DNA of 64,000 nt from Cenococcum geophilum 1.58 (taxonomy: Eukaryota > Ascomycota > Dothideomycetes > Gloniales > Gloniaceae): NCBI GenBank assembly GCA_001692895.1, contig KV748233.1, forward strand, positions 496,001 through 560,000. Reading direction: 5' to 3'. Under the pieces are notes generated by a model, which was not told where the DNA came from, did not search any database, and saw nothing but the letters and a program-made list of their open reading frames with translations. The first letter of the stretch is position 1, and each line of letters opens with the position of its first letter. Shown piece after piece: positions 11,786-23,599 of the stretch. The translations under genes and the position numbers were made by a program.

Positions 11786-13144
11786 AAGCCAGCGAGAGTC
11801 TGAGAGCTTTTACCGATAATCGGTGGCGAGCCAAGAGTATGAAGACCCCGCTCTGGCCATGATAATGCGAACACCGCAGACTTACGGCACTCTGCGGTGC
11901 CTATGCTTGATATGGGGTTTTGTAGCCGCAGGCTAATGCTCGACCCCATTTCGGGTCCACCTTGATGAGCTATAAGGCCTAAGAATCCATTGCTGCTCAT
12001 GGTTTGCTTAGCGTAGTATAATCGGCTGTATGTATGTGAAAAGGGGAAGGCGCCCGGGAACATATGTATTGAAGGATGACTGGCTTATGCTGAAACCCTC
12101 CGGGATTCCCCATTGTTATTCGCATTCAAGGCCGCTTTGATTGGTGGTGTTCTAAGTCTGCTCCTCCGCCCAGTGTGTCTGAACAGAAATATGACCAAAA
12201 TATTGTCTCTATTTCGATTTTCTTTGAACAAACTTGATTGCAGAAGATTGAACAGCTCTTGTGTTCTTTTGTATGCACTTGTAAAGGCATCAAGATGGAA
12301 CTGAGATATTGTGAACGTGGTCCTTGGTTTTAGCAGCTCTCCAAGACCGCGAGGGCGGCAATTAGACCAGAAAGGGGATTTGCTGATTTCCAAGAGATAA
12401 TTATGCCGCGAATCAGTCAGTTGATTAAACTTCTGGAAGTGAACTTTCCCTTCCTCAGGTTCTTGTATCGCCTCCCTACCCATTAAACCAAGAACAAAGC
12501 ACACCCCTATCGGGACGCAGTGAGACTCAATTTGAGGGACGCGTTATAACCAAGCAACCATGATGGCAGATCGGCTGAGTAGCTGTCGACCTGAATCAGG
12601 TTGTCTTACCACCCTAACTCAGTTACCTACCCCCTATTTCCGTTGCCACCCCCTCCCCTTTGTCTTTATTGCCTACATCTCCCTCATGTATATATAGAGG
12701 CCCTAGAGCCACGTTCAATAGACAGAGTCCTCAATTCTTTGATATTCCGATCGGCAATAGCCCTCTCGCATATTAAGGTTATGACAACTGTAGAGAACCT
12801 GAAGGTTTTCATCACGTTGGATTACTCTCAGCCCAAATTCAATGTATACCTCACTAATGGACTTTGAATAGCAGGGTATTCACGGCCCCAATCTTGACAT
12901 CAGCAATTTCTATTTCCGTCTTTGGAACTGAGCAGTTGCTGCTTTAGCATCAGCTGTGGGTGAGCAGGTTCAGTTCAGGGATGCTCAGAATCTGTCGATC
13001 CAGGTCGGATTTTGGTGATCACCCTATTCCTGTTCTAGTTGCCTACCACCTTATGACTTCATACTATTTCTATTACCCAATGTCGACCAAGTAGCAATAA
13101 GGTTTTCAGCCAGGCAGGTATCACGATAGATGACATAGGCCAGC
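11786..13144. other. Unmutated intergenic DNA downstream of the thioesterase-like gene
   Basis: No gene was recognised. Base composition is normal and RIP is absent. A 139-codon open frame on the minus strand (12,085-12,504) and an 88-codon one on the plus strand (12,601-12,867) have no recognisable domains and are probably chance. Around 12,690-12,750 a TATATATAGAGG segment and the following ~50 bp resemble, with C-to-T type differences, the region upstream of the BTB relic (about 46,140-46,195). GGGTGAGCAGGTTCAG at 12,958-12,973 is an exact repeat of 10,478-10,493. Confidence 0.5.
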
Positions 13145-13327
13145 TGATAGGTAGAGACACAGAATTGAATGAGTGATCTGTTTTATTCAAGGTGGCTCTA
13201 AGAGCCCTAATATACATAAGAGATTTGACCCCCTACAGGGGTCCCTAGAGAGTGATGATACATGTTGAAACTGACGTCGAACAGCACCCGTCGCACCTCT
13301 GTAGTAGGGCTACCTCCGTGGCCAACA
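13145..13327 (-). repeat. Copia 3' LTR (about 183 bp)
   Basis: In the sense direction it starts TGTTGGCCACGG immediately after the polypurine tract and probably ends CTCTACCTATCA. The start is well supported by the tract. The end is a guess based on the TG...CA rule, as no second LTR is present to compare. Confidence 0.6.
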
Positions 13328-13578
13328 CACCCCCTCAGATCTGGCGTAGCACGTCAGAGCTGGATTACCGGATTAGGCAGTTGGGAGAGACGTGCTAGTA
13401 GTAAGCTTTGCCGAGCGTCAATTGACTAGATGTCTAATATCGCGGAGCCCTAAGACTTTAACGAATTTTTGATGATTTTGCTTTGAGAGAGCTTTAGTTA
13501 GTCTATCTGCAGCCATCTCGCTTGTTGGTACCTATTGTACAACAAAGCTTCCGTTTTGGACTTCTTGGCGAAGCCAGA
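13145..13578 (-). mobile_element. Copia LTR retrotransposon fragment (end of pol, PPT, 3' LTR)
   Basis: On the minus strand the end of a Ty1/copia pol reads WLRQEVQNGSFVVQ, a TAG (expected Trp), then VPTSEMAADRLTKALSKQ and LGLRDIRHLVN before a TGA stop. This matches the conserved RNase H end of copia elements (VPT.EM.ADGLTKAL). It is followed by a polypurine tract (GAGGGGGTG) directly before TGTTGG, the LTR start. The rest of pol is missing, replaced at about 13,578 by the Crypton-like element. RIP is light here. Confidence 0.82.
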
Positions 13579-13656
13579 ATTAATGGGTATTCGAGGCTCG
13601 GCTGATCGTCGGTCAGCGAAAAAGTCACGTGTTCAGCCAGCCACCTGCAGGATATT

Positions 13657-13702
13657 CGCGTATGTCCACAGCGCCACCAGCGCCAAGCTGTGGACATACG
13701 CG
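13657..13702. repeat. 16-bp perfect hairpin in the Crypton-like leader
   Basis: CGCGTATGTCCACAGC (13,657-13,672) and its exact reverse complement (13,687-13,702) enclose a 14-nt loop. The structure is also present, degraded by transitions, at about 61,871-61,916 in copy 2, so it belongs to the element. A role in recombination or transcription is possible but unproven. Confidence 0.8.
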
Positions 13703-13859
13703 TATCAAGGGCCGCCCGCTGATTGAGCCGCTGATCGACGCCGACCATGGGGTAATTAGGGCCATTAGGGCCCAAATGTATATAGAAAAGTCCTCCCTGC
13801 GTGATCCTCAATCGCGGTAGCACGTCTGCTATTATACCTACTATATAAGATAGCGCTGA

Positions 13860-16170
13860 CTAGCCGCGTAGAGATTAATATCGCTAATAATGCCAAATTA
13901 CGCGCTAACGCGTAGTATATCCTTATCCTTACGCGTAACGCTAGGCCTAAGAATATATCTTTAGCGTATAACCTAAAGTAGAAAGAGTTTAAGGTAAGAA
14001 GGGTATAGTTCCCCCCTCCTACTAAAAGCATCGCGCCTCGCGGCTAATGCGTCGTTTAGCTTTAGGCCTTTTATAAACGGAAGTAGTACTATAACAGCGA
14101 TACCGTTATAGAGGATAAGCTACTTCTTTTTCTTATTAAGGAGGTTACGGGCTAGCCCTTAAAAGGAAAGAGCCGTAAAGCCGATATTAACGTACCCTAA
14201 GAGAAGACGCGGCTCTTATAGCGGTTAGTTCGCGGCTATATTACCGCTTTAATAGACCTTTATTAAATATAGAAAGCTATAGAAATAAACAGCTACCCGT
14301 CTCTGCGGGAGGATAGCGTTAGGGAGTACCTAAAGACGCTATAGCGGAGGAATACGTAGTGTAAGAAAGAGCAGTTCGCCGATAAGGGTAGAGATACCCT
14401 CCTTAACGGCTATACCGAGGACGAGTTTTAAAACGTCTGCTGTAAGCTTTAGGCTAGGGGCGCCGCCTTATTGCTAGAGTGCTACTTCCGTACGCTTATT
14501 AATATCCTGCTAGGCTATTATATACTTACCTATGGCGGCGATAAACGCTCCGCTGAGATCTTAGATCTATTTACCTTTAAGTTTAAGGGCGAAGGCCCTA
14601 CGCGCTATATGCCCTTAATATTTACTATACGCGTAAGCAAGTAGAACCAGTATAGCCGCTTTAAGACTATTAGGGCCCTACGGAATAGGAAGCCGCTTAT
14701 TTATATACTTAGTAGGCTAGCTTTCTATCTTTTATACCGCTAGGATCTTAGTATAAAGCCATTTCTAGATTTTAGTAGGCGCTTAGTATAGTATAATATA
14801 CGCCTAATTAAGAGCAGTATAAGGAACTATAAGGCGGCCCTCTTATATAACTTATAGCAAGATTAGGTCGTAAAGGCCTTCTAGTATATTAGCGTCTTCT
14901 TAGAAAAGAAGATATATATTAGGTAAAGCGCCGGCACTAAATAGTAGAGCTAAAGGGGGTTAGCGAGGACCAGATTTAGCGCGCTAGGAGGTAAAACTAA
15001 GAGTAGATAGTAGGCTGTTACTTAAACTCTCTCTTATAAGAGTTTATAAGGTTAATAGTAAGATACTCCTTATAAATAGGCTGCTTTAAAATCCGCTGTA
15101 TAGGTATTATACCGCTTAATATACTACTATTAATAATATAGCCTAAACTAGATAAATAGAAGGGCCGTTTTAGCCTATAGCTATATTAGATTAATAACCT
15201 TATCGCTACAGGGGTTATAAACCTTCTTTTTTACCTCCGCGAGGTTATTCTATAGGACTTAGTAGCCCTCTATAAGATGTTCCTAAGCTATTTAGTATAA
15301 AGCTACCCTATTTTTTAGTATAAGGCGTATAAAGCCTTTATATAGAAGCTGGAGCCCTACTTATAAAAAGAAGAGGGGAGCTTAAACTAGCTATTAATTC
15401 TCTATTAGGCTATACTACTCCTTATTAACTAACTAAAGGCTCTATATACCAAAAATAAGTAAATAGCTAGCGAGGTTAAGGGCTTATTAGACTATTTAGA
15501 TAAGTCCTAGCGGGCCTAGTTTTTATAGCTTTAATTACTAATATCTAGTAGCCTTATATTTTAACTAAAAGCCCCTTTAGCTATAGCTGCGGTAGTAGCA
15601 GTAGTAGTAGCTATATAGCCTTAGAGCCAGTCTACTAACCCCCTATATCCGCCTATAAAAGCGGCCCCTTTAGCTCTATTTATTACGGGATTTAGTAAAT
15701 ATATATCCGCCTAGGTAAGAACTATAGGCTCTCCTTTCTATATAGCTTTGTTACTATTACCGCCGTAGCTATAGCTATAGCTATAGCTATAGCTAGAGCC
15801 GTAGTCCTAGCCAGAGCTAAGGTCTAAGTCTCTACCTATATACTATATAAGCTATACAGTAAACTCTATATAGGCCCTTTGGCGTAAGTAGACTAAAGGG
15901 CTAAAAGATAACCCCTTTATAATAGCGCTGGATTCTAAATAGGGCAGTAAATAGTAGGCTAGTTAGTAAAAAGAGGTCTAATAGTACTCCCTATAGCTTA
16001 AGGTTATTAAGGAAATTAAGTGGGTTATATAGGCCTAGAAGGTTAGCAAGGAAGTAGCTATATAGTAGGTTAATCTACAGCAGAAGTAGATATAGTGCTT
16101 GCTAGATTAGCTTTATAAACGGCTTTAAGTAGGTAGAAAAGCTTTAAAATAGTTATTTTGTTGCGCGGGA
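13860..16170 (+). pseudogene. CBF3/NDC10-like tyrosine recombinase with GCR1_C domain, RIP-inactivated
   Basis: One frame reads through almost without indels if TAA/TAG are Gln/Trp. Landmarks: LIKEVTGQPLKGKSRKADIN (about 14,125), GAALLLECYFRTLINILLGY (about 14,460-14,520), YGGDKRSAEILDLFTFKFKG (about 14,530-14,590), then a tail matching R-R-x-N-Q-E-Q-I-V-G-C-Y-L-N-S-L (about 14,985-15,040), where family members have RRAGRWNQEQMVGCYL and the Tyr is the likely nucleophile. Further on a Gln-rich linker (AGCTAT repeats at about 15,768-15,799) leads to a GCR1_C-like region from about 15,860, with LDSKQGSKQQA and YSLQLKVIKEIKWV. RIP has replaced Trp and Arg codons. Family recognition is from memory of conserved motifs. 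Confidence 0.78.
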
Positions 16171-18240
16171 AACTGTATTAGGAAATGGAGGCTTCCTTTA
16201 CAGGCAAGGCGCCCTCGCTTATTAACCCCGGCTAAGCCAAGACTACCCCTTAACCTTAACTATAAAAGGCCATTTCTCTTACTGCTTTTCCTTTTATCCT
16301 CCATCTTTCCTTTCTTCTAATGCTGCGCCTCCTTCTCTTCTTACTGCTAGTCCCTGGTATAGTTATATTAAGGTATTTCTGCCGTCCCTTTAGCGCTAAT
16401 GCGTATACAAGTCTAGCCCGCTTATTGCTTTATTCCCCTATATCTTAGACTAATAATTAATATAGTTAACTGCGGCCTTTCTAATAGGCGAGTCTCTATT
16501 CTACGGTAATATATAAATGGTCTTAGCCTCCTCTCCTAATTCCCGCCTCTAGAGCCGATAGCTTTAATTTTTATTAAGCTCTTTTAGCGCCGCCTCTGTC
16601 CGCTAAGCGCGTTTATATCCTTATAATTCTATTCTCTCTCTTATATACACCCTCTCTCCTTTTACTTTCTAAATGGCGCTAGTCCGCAACCGTCCTATAG
16701 AAAGGGGGTTAGGGGAATTCCGTAGTTACTAACCGCGTTAGCACTATTGTCTTATTTAACTTTACCGCATATCTCCTTCTAAGGTAGGGAGGGATAGGCG
16801 TGCTATATCCGCCCCCTTAAGGGCTTAAGCGAGCTTACGTTGCATTTGTTTTAGCTAACCTATACGCTATTTTCTTACCTAGGATATGCTGTTGGTTAGA
16901 TGGCCCGCTTTAGCGTTTGCTAATAGCTAAAGCTACCTATATTACGGCTGGTATGCCTACTAGGCTACCTAGCGGAAAATTAGCTGGACGTTACTAATTT
17001 GAGTGACTACCCCGTATGGGGCTATATTAGGTATTATTTAAACGGACATTGCATAGAGTGTTGCCTAGGTGGCTATATATGCCTGCCTAGCGGTATAGTT
17101 ATATTGCTATAGATGTTTTAAAGACACCGTTTAATCTACTGGTTTAGGGCTAAGGGGCTATTAGCTTTGCCTAACTGCTTAGCGGCAGAGCGGTAAAGGA
17201 TTAACAATCCGGCCTTCTAAGCTATAGGGCTATAGTGGGAACCACCTGGATTAAAATTAGAAGGTTATAGCTTTTGGGCGTATAATAGATCTACGGCACT
17301 GCGGCACGACTGTAAAGGAATTTAATACTAGCTAGTTACGTTAGGAGGGCGAGTATTATATAGTACCTTATATAGTACCCTATACAGTCCTTTACCTAGC
17401 TTATTTATGTATCTATATACGATCACCGTATAAGTGGTAGGCGTATCCGTTACTAGGTGGTTAGTATTAGAGAACCCCGCCTGTTACTAATAATAATACT
17501 ACCTCCTTTTATTATAGATAGCTCGTAACGCGTATGTATAAGCGGGGCTTTATATTTTATTAATACGAGCGGCGTAGAAGATTAGCTAGATTAGTATTGT
17601 TAGGAAGTGAATAGATATATTAGTACTGCCCTTTACTAAGGAATAAGGGTGGAGAATTTAAGCCACTAACCTCCTGATAAGGGGCTAGATATAATAGCTA
17701 TATTAGAGCTAAATATGCTAGCTTAGATGGGCGGATATAGTTCGATTGTAATTTACTAAGGGTGTTAATTAGGTGCTAGGAATTTAAGCCCTTACAAACC
17801 TTTATACCCTATAAATAGTAATTAACCCTAGTTTATGCCGGAGGCGCACGTATTAAATGCTTTAATTTAATAAGAAACCTGGGCAAGGGGCAAAGGGCAA
17901 GGGGTAATAGGCGAGTGTTAGCGGCGAAGGGAGGATTAACATGCACTTAAAAAGACCTTTAATTCCCCCTTAAAGCTTTTAAAAGCTATAAAATAATAGC
18001 AACTCTAATAATAATAATATTAGCACCACCTTAGTCTTTATTTTATATTCCTCCTAAAATTTTGCTTAATAAGAACAATTTCTATACTAGTCCCCCTAAA
18101 AAATTAATAGCTTTATCTTAGCACTATATAATTATAGCCCCTAAGAAAAACGCGAGCAGTAAGCCTAAAAGGAGGAGTAGGGGAGTACCTCTTTTCCCCC
18201 TAAAAAGTTAAGAAGTATTATAAGCTTAGGCACTTAACGG
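16171..18240. other. RIP-mutated sequence without recognised genes
   Basis: The first part may be the 3' region of the Crypton-like element. A pyrimidine-rich stretch lies at about 16,240-16,340. No domain or terminal repeat was recognised on either strand. Confidence 0.4.
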
Positions 18241-18719
18241 CATGTTATTCCACCTAGGGCCTTAATTTAGATATTCTATCTAATAAAGTGCCTATAGACC
18301 CTATATATAATTATAAGAAAGCTAATAATAAGTATTATAAGGATAATAAGGATAATAAGGATAACGAGGAAGATTTCTATAGGGATAGAAATAACAGTTA
18401 AGTCTCTAGAGGAAGTAATTAAGGTAATTATCCCAGCAATTACCCTACTACTCTCCCTCTTTCCCTAGAAGTTCCAAATATGTAGTTTTAACGACTAGTA
18501 GCAAATCTAATAGTTATTGAAGATGATATAGCCGATCTGGACTTAGAAACTAAGGGTGATAAAGCTAGTAATACTAATAATGAAGTTAACGAAGTTGATA
18601 ATTAACTAATACCTTATAGATTAGGTATACGCTTCCCCTTTTAATTTATAATAGCCTTATTTAATAATTAGTAGATAATGGGAATAACGGCAGTAGTAAG
18701 GGCGATAAAGATAATAAAG

Positions 18720-20062
18720 AGCTACCTTTATTAGAAGTGCTAAAAGAGGAGGTATGCGTACCTACGTATAATTATACTATACCCTTAACACTAGACGGCA
18801 ATTAAACGGATAATTTAGCTAAGGGGTGTCGCATTAGAACTACTCCGTAGTTTAGGCAGGAGCTTAGGATATTAGTAGCTGCCGGTTAAGAGTCTTTAGG
18901 AGCCGAGAAGTTAAAGAAGCGGAGGTCCGATTAGCTTAATTAACTAGGCAGCATTAATTATATCTCTAATACTTCTGTTAGTAAGAGTAGCGAGAGTATA
19001 TAACCTAGGAAGTAATAAAGGTTACTTACTTTCTGGAGGACTATACCTTTTAGCTCTCCTACCCTTGGCCTTAACGACGGTAATGGTATTAAGGAGCGAG
19101 CAGCCTCTACTACGCGGCCCACTAGCTCCTTCCCTTAGTACTATATATCTCCTCGTAATACTAGACTACTAGAGGATGGGGCTAATAAAAGTTATAATTG
19201 TATTCTAGACGATCTTATTAACGGCTTAGCTAAAGAAAGCGATAATAAAGATGGCGAGAATATTATAGACAAAGATAAGGCCTAGAACTATAGCGATAAA
19301 AGTAATAACAGTAATAATATAGGTGATAACGACTCTAGGGATAATAATAGCAGTGATAGCGATAAGGGTAATAAGACCTATGGGTGTGTAGGGTGACGAG
19401 AATTACTAACCCCTATTACTAGTTAATTAAAGGTAAAGTGTGCTGCGAAGTATTATCTCTAGCGGTCTTACTATTCCCCTTTAATTTTATCTATATATAT
19501 GTCCGACTAAAGCACTACGCTTATTAGCAATTATTATAAGCGGGTTGCATCCCCTATATATAATCGCCTCCGTACCTAAAAACCGCTGCTAAGCCCTACC
19601 TCTAGCTTTGACTCTAATAAAGCAATACTAGGAGCTGCCTTAAATGCTAATTTGGAAGAAATTTTACTTTAAGCAGCTTTTAGGCGCTAGAAAGACGGGT
19701 TATATATACTAGATATCCTTCCTTAATAATTCCCTTTACCTTTTAACCTAGTTAAGCAGCCCTAGGAGCTAAAGCCCTAAGGGCCAAAGTTTAGAATAAA
19801 ATTTACTAAAGAGGAAGACACGCTGCTTATTAAATTAAAGAAAGGATGTAATCTTCTATGGGAATAGATTAAAGACCGCTTTTTAGAAAGAAGTCTTAGA
19901 TTACTATAGGCGCATTACTATTTAAAATTAAAGGCCTAGCCTGCCGCGTAGAAGAAAGGGGGCCGGCCTACCGGGCGGAAGAGATAGTAGTAATTATGGT
20001 GCCCTTTTTTCTGGTTTAGAGATCTCTTTCTAGCTTTAGGTTCTACTTCTAGCTTATTCTAT
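18720..20062 (+). pseudogene. Myb/SANT-domain protein relic
   Basis: A plus-strand frame, read with TAA/TAG as Gln/Trp, gives a long low-complexity Ser/Asn/Asp-rich region (about 18,900-19,380) and a C-terminal Myb/SANT-like domain at about 19,796-19,937. That domain contains KFTKEEDTLLIKLKKG, LLWEQIKDRFLERS and AHYYLKLK, matching the fungal pattern of an acidic EED start, helix 2 with W..I...F and helix 3 with L...Y..KLK. A basic stretch (GRPTGRKRQQ) follows. Such single-Myb proteins are DNA-binding and often mobile-element-linked in fungi. The start is not defined and could lie further left, where Asp/Asn-rich reading continues. It was not seen elsewhere in the window. Confidence 0.6.
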
Positions 20063-22059
20063 TTATAGTGCATTTCCTATAACATCCTATAATTTCTAAT
20101 TTAAGAAAGTTAAGCCCTTATAAACTATACTGCCGGCTATACTATATATAATCGCCTAACCGCAATGTTGTCTAAAGCCGTAAGCTTAAAGGCCATATGA
20201 AAAGGTCTGTAAGAGCATTACTTTTTTAAGGGCGGTAAGTAAGAGCTACTTATTACTACTTATAACGCTACGGACAATAGAGAATATAAGGCTAAAACTA
20301 TATTTATAACTTAGCCAGCTAATTAAAATTACGTAATATAGTTAAAACTAAGCGGTAGTCCGAATAATATAAAGTCGGGTATTAATAATTAATTAACTTA
20401 TATATATGACGTAAAGGCGTATAAACTGGCTATAGTTAATTTACCTTATAAATAAGAACGAGCCACGAGAATCTAATCCTTAAAGATATTTTAGTTAGTG
20501 GAGGGGCTATATATATCTAGTGACTCTAATCCCCTAGACTTTAGCTAATATATAGTTAAAATACGCATTATAGTGGACGCCTTACCCGTTATTTGGCTGG
20601 TGGCCTAATTATATATATAATATTCTGCGCTAGAAAGCTTTAATAGTAGGGTAGGGTAAATCCAGCCGTAGCTTAGTCTAAGAGGTAGCCGCTTAGCAAT
20701 TCTTTTATATAAGCCTTCCTATTAGGCACTAATAACTAAGTAGCTATAAACCTATTAACTGCAGTAATACCTCTATTTTCCCTTATAAATTTCCTTTAAC
20801 CCTACTTCGCTAATTATTCGCAGCGCAGTTTCATAAAGCTGCTCTCCATTTAAGCCTATAATCCACCTCCTTTTATACTTCTTATATTTTACCTTTTACA
20901 GTTATCTAGCAATTCTATTCTTGCTATTAAGGTAAATATTAGCTTAGCTATTCCGCGCAGTATATGCCTAATTACTTATATCTTCTATAATAGTTATACT
21001 TTAATACACATGTGCTTTATGGCCTTTTATTTTAAAATAAATTCCTAAATTAGCCACTATTTCTCCTTAGACGGCTATCTATAATTAAAAACGCTTTATA
21101 AAAGATAATATTTGCTTAATATTATATGTCTATAGAATACCTCTCTTTTATAGCCACTAGTCCCGCTAACTTACGTAGTTATATTTCTAGCTATATAGAT
21201 TATATCCGCTAAGGCTAGGGATAAGGCGCTTAGTGGGGAATAGGAGGAGATTAGAGGTTATATATTTAAGATAACGGAGGATATAACTATGATATTTAAA
21301 GGTAGATTATGTAATATTAAAGACAGTAAAGGGAAGCTGGTTGAATATTTAGGTATAGAAGATGGATAAGTAATAAGAGAGGTTCTTACTAGGTATAAAT
21401 GCTATATAATAAGGGCACGGATTAAGTTAGAGAAGAGGTAGTAAAAAGAGGTAGTAATAAGTAGTAACCCGAAGTGATATATACTATTTATTATAGATAA
21501 GAGTTAATCTCTAGCTTCTTCTATAGTATTTTCCTAAAACTTTAGAGTATCTAGGTCCCCTAAACCAAATAATTTAAAAATATTCTATCTATTCTTATAG
21601 CCGATCCTAACTAATAAAAGAGCGTCCTTATTGTCTATTTCTAGCATATATATAGATAGGCAATTTATAACCGCTAGTTCTCTACTCTCCTTTTCCTTTC
21701 TTTATAAATTATTTATCTTTATCCCGGTGCAAAATGGCTTAGGGAGATTTTTAATTATATGGCGCCTTATAAATAAGAAAGATAAGTATTAGCCCTCCCT
21801 TGGCAATATTAGATTTCCTATTTAATATTAACCATAGATATAATATCTTATTAAAGGTTATCTTATAGACCTAGAGTTTGCTATAATTCCAACTAGGGAC
21901 GCTTTAATAGTGGTTTATTTATAACTTAATAATATACTAGTATAATAGCGCTTAGAGGACTCTTAGAAGAGGCGTTTATTTTAGATAAGTATTAATGCAT
22001 TAAATTTAGGGAATAAGGTGTCCAACTATTAGTTTTAGGATTGTTAGATAAGATTATAC
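20063..22059. other. RIP-mutated sequence without recognised genes
   Basis: Only short coding-like pieces are visible on either strand (for example a minus-strand piece at about 20,600-20,900 with LYETALRIISEVGLKEIYKG). No family could be assigned. Confidence 0.35.
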
Positions 22060-22830
22060 TTTCCTTTTATAATAAATCTGGCTCTAAAATATATAAGTAA
22101 CTAATTAATAAGCACCCAAGACTTGTATACTAAGCGTTTAATAAGCGTCCTAAGGGATTAGAGCTTTAGAATGCCTCTCCAATAACTAAGAGTCTTAGGC
22201 TAATATTAGGTGTTCCTCTAATAATATTTATTAATAATTCATTTAAAATATAAGGCTCTTTTATACCAGTAAAGGGATCTACCTCTAAAGATAGATGTTT
22301 TAGAGGCGAAGGAATTAATATACTAATTAAATTGGCTTTATAAAGTGTACTTATAGCAACTATAAGACCGCAGGGGTAGAGGTAACTCTCTTACTATCCT
22401 TAAAGCTCTTAGAGGAGGTTTTTTACTAATACCATTGCCAGCTTTAAGATAGGCGCTGCTAAAGTATATAGGAAGAATACTTTAGGACCTAAGCTAATAA
22501 AAACGTCCGTTAATAGAGTGCGCGTATATAGCCTTATACTTCGTCACGAGCTTAATCGTTTCTCTAAGGATATCGCGTTTTCTCGCAGCACTTTAAGGCA
22601 TGATTTAAACGCGTTGTTCTGGTAAGAGGGTAATAGATATATATTAGCGTTAAACGTCTTTCTTTTTTCCTTAAGTAGCTCGTAAAACTAGTTATTTGGC
22701 ACTATTAGAAGTTTAATTAAGAATAAAGAGAAGGATAAAGAGAGCTAGGACGAGAAAGAGCGGGATAAGAAGAGATAGGAAGGGAAGGAGGAAGGGAAGG
22801 GAAGGGAAGAGATAAGATAAGACGAGATAA
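22060..22830 (+). pseudogene. Unrecognised coding relic with a Lys/Glu-rich tail
   Basis: A plus-strand frame stays coding-like after reading TAA/TAG as Gln/Trp, with GAAKVYRKNTLGPKLIKTSV, LRHELNRFSKDIAFSRSTL and HDLNALFWQEGNRYILALNV, then a charged tail rich in KEKD, EKERDKK and KEEGK. I do not recognise the family. The preserved frame and alternating hydrophobic pattern argue that it was a gene. Limits are approximate. Confidence 0.4.
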
Positions 22831-22860
22831 GACAAGATGGGATAGGATAGGATGGGACGG
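22726..22860 (+). repeat. Purine-rich low-complexity tract
   Basis: AGGGA, GGATA and GATAAGA words are repeated for about 130 bp with nearly all purines on the plus strand. It overlaps the charged tail of the preceding coding relic, so it may be coding low complexity rather than a free satellite. Confidence 0.7.
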
Positions 22861-23599
22861 TTAGCCTAATTATATGCCACTTCCCCTAGATAAATAATGC
22901 ATAGCTAGATCGCTTGCTATAATCTAACCAGCATTGCTAGCACCAATTCTACACTTATATCTTTAATTCAACCTAAGACATTGCCTATCTCCTATATGTT
23001 AATTAGAGCACTTCTATACTTTAGGCGATGTCTTTTTTTAGGCTCGCTCTAGTGCTAGAGTTAAAATCCCGTATATAAGCTAGGGGATTATTTCTATAGG
23101 TACGGCAAGCATATATACTATAGCTTTATTTACTATAACGGAGATAATATTAATGTATCTTAACTAAAGTTTGCTAGGATTAATTAGGGAGGGTAGCCTA
23201 TTACTAGAAGAGGGGTACAGACACACCTGTGGCACAGCTTATATTATATAAGAAAAGGGCGGATTTAGCCCAAAAAAAATACTATCTAGCTCCTCTTTCC
23301 ACTTAGCTCCTTCTTTAGATTAGTGTTACGTTACTAAAGCTTTATAGAGTAATGATGCCAGTTATATCTAAGCCCGTTACGCTAGCGCCTTTACTACCTT
23401 ATAATACCCCCCCTAGTAGCCTAAGCTAAACGCATATATATTATAGGCAGTTAGCGCAGTATCTTATAGTTAAAGTGCTTATAGCTATGTTAAAGATAGT
23501 CTAAGCGGCCCAACCTCCTCCACCTCCTCTACCTTCTTTACCTCCCCCTATAAGTTTAGGGGTTAAAGAGATACCCAAAGTGAGAGGTTCTAAGGTTAA
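22861..23599. other. RIP-mutated sequence without recognised genes
   Basis: It precedes the AAA+ relic and may contain its promoter or N-terminus. A Pro/Ser-coding stretch (CTCC repeats at about 23,510-23,545) is visible. Nothing else was recognised. Confidence 0.35.

Larger units (their letters stand above)
13580..16170 (+). mobile_element. Crypton-type tyrosine-recombinase element, copy 1
   Basis: The segment is repeated at 61,815-63,217 (copy 2), which defines its left edge at about 13,580. The first ~240 bp (to about 13,820) are unmutated while the coding part is heavily RIPped. It encodes a CBF3/NDC10-like recombinase with a GCR1_C-like tail. Cryptons are circular-intermediate DNA elements moved by a tyrosine recombinase, and yeast Ndc10 is thought to derive from them. 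The right end is not defined because copy 2 is interrupted, so 16,170 is only the end of recognisable coding. Confidence 0.78.

Noticed and set aside
11539-12063. 174-codon minus-strand open frame
   Set aside because: It lies antisense over exon 2 of the thioesterase-like gene. The plus-strand exon has clear family motifs and explains the openness.
12085-12504. 139-codon open frame on the minus strand downstream of the thioesterase-like gene
   Set aside because: There is no recognisable domain, no plausible splice structure and an ordinary composition. It is likely a chance frame in unmutated intergenic or 3'-UTR DNA.
12601-12867. 88-codon plus-strand open frame
   Set aside because: It covers the TATA-like leader segment shared with 46.1 kb and has a Pro/Leu-rich composition without a domain.
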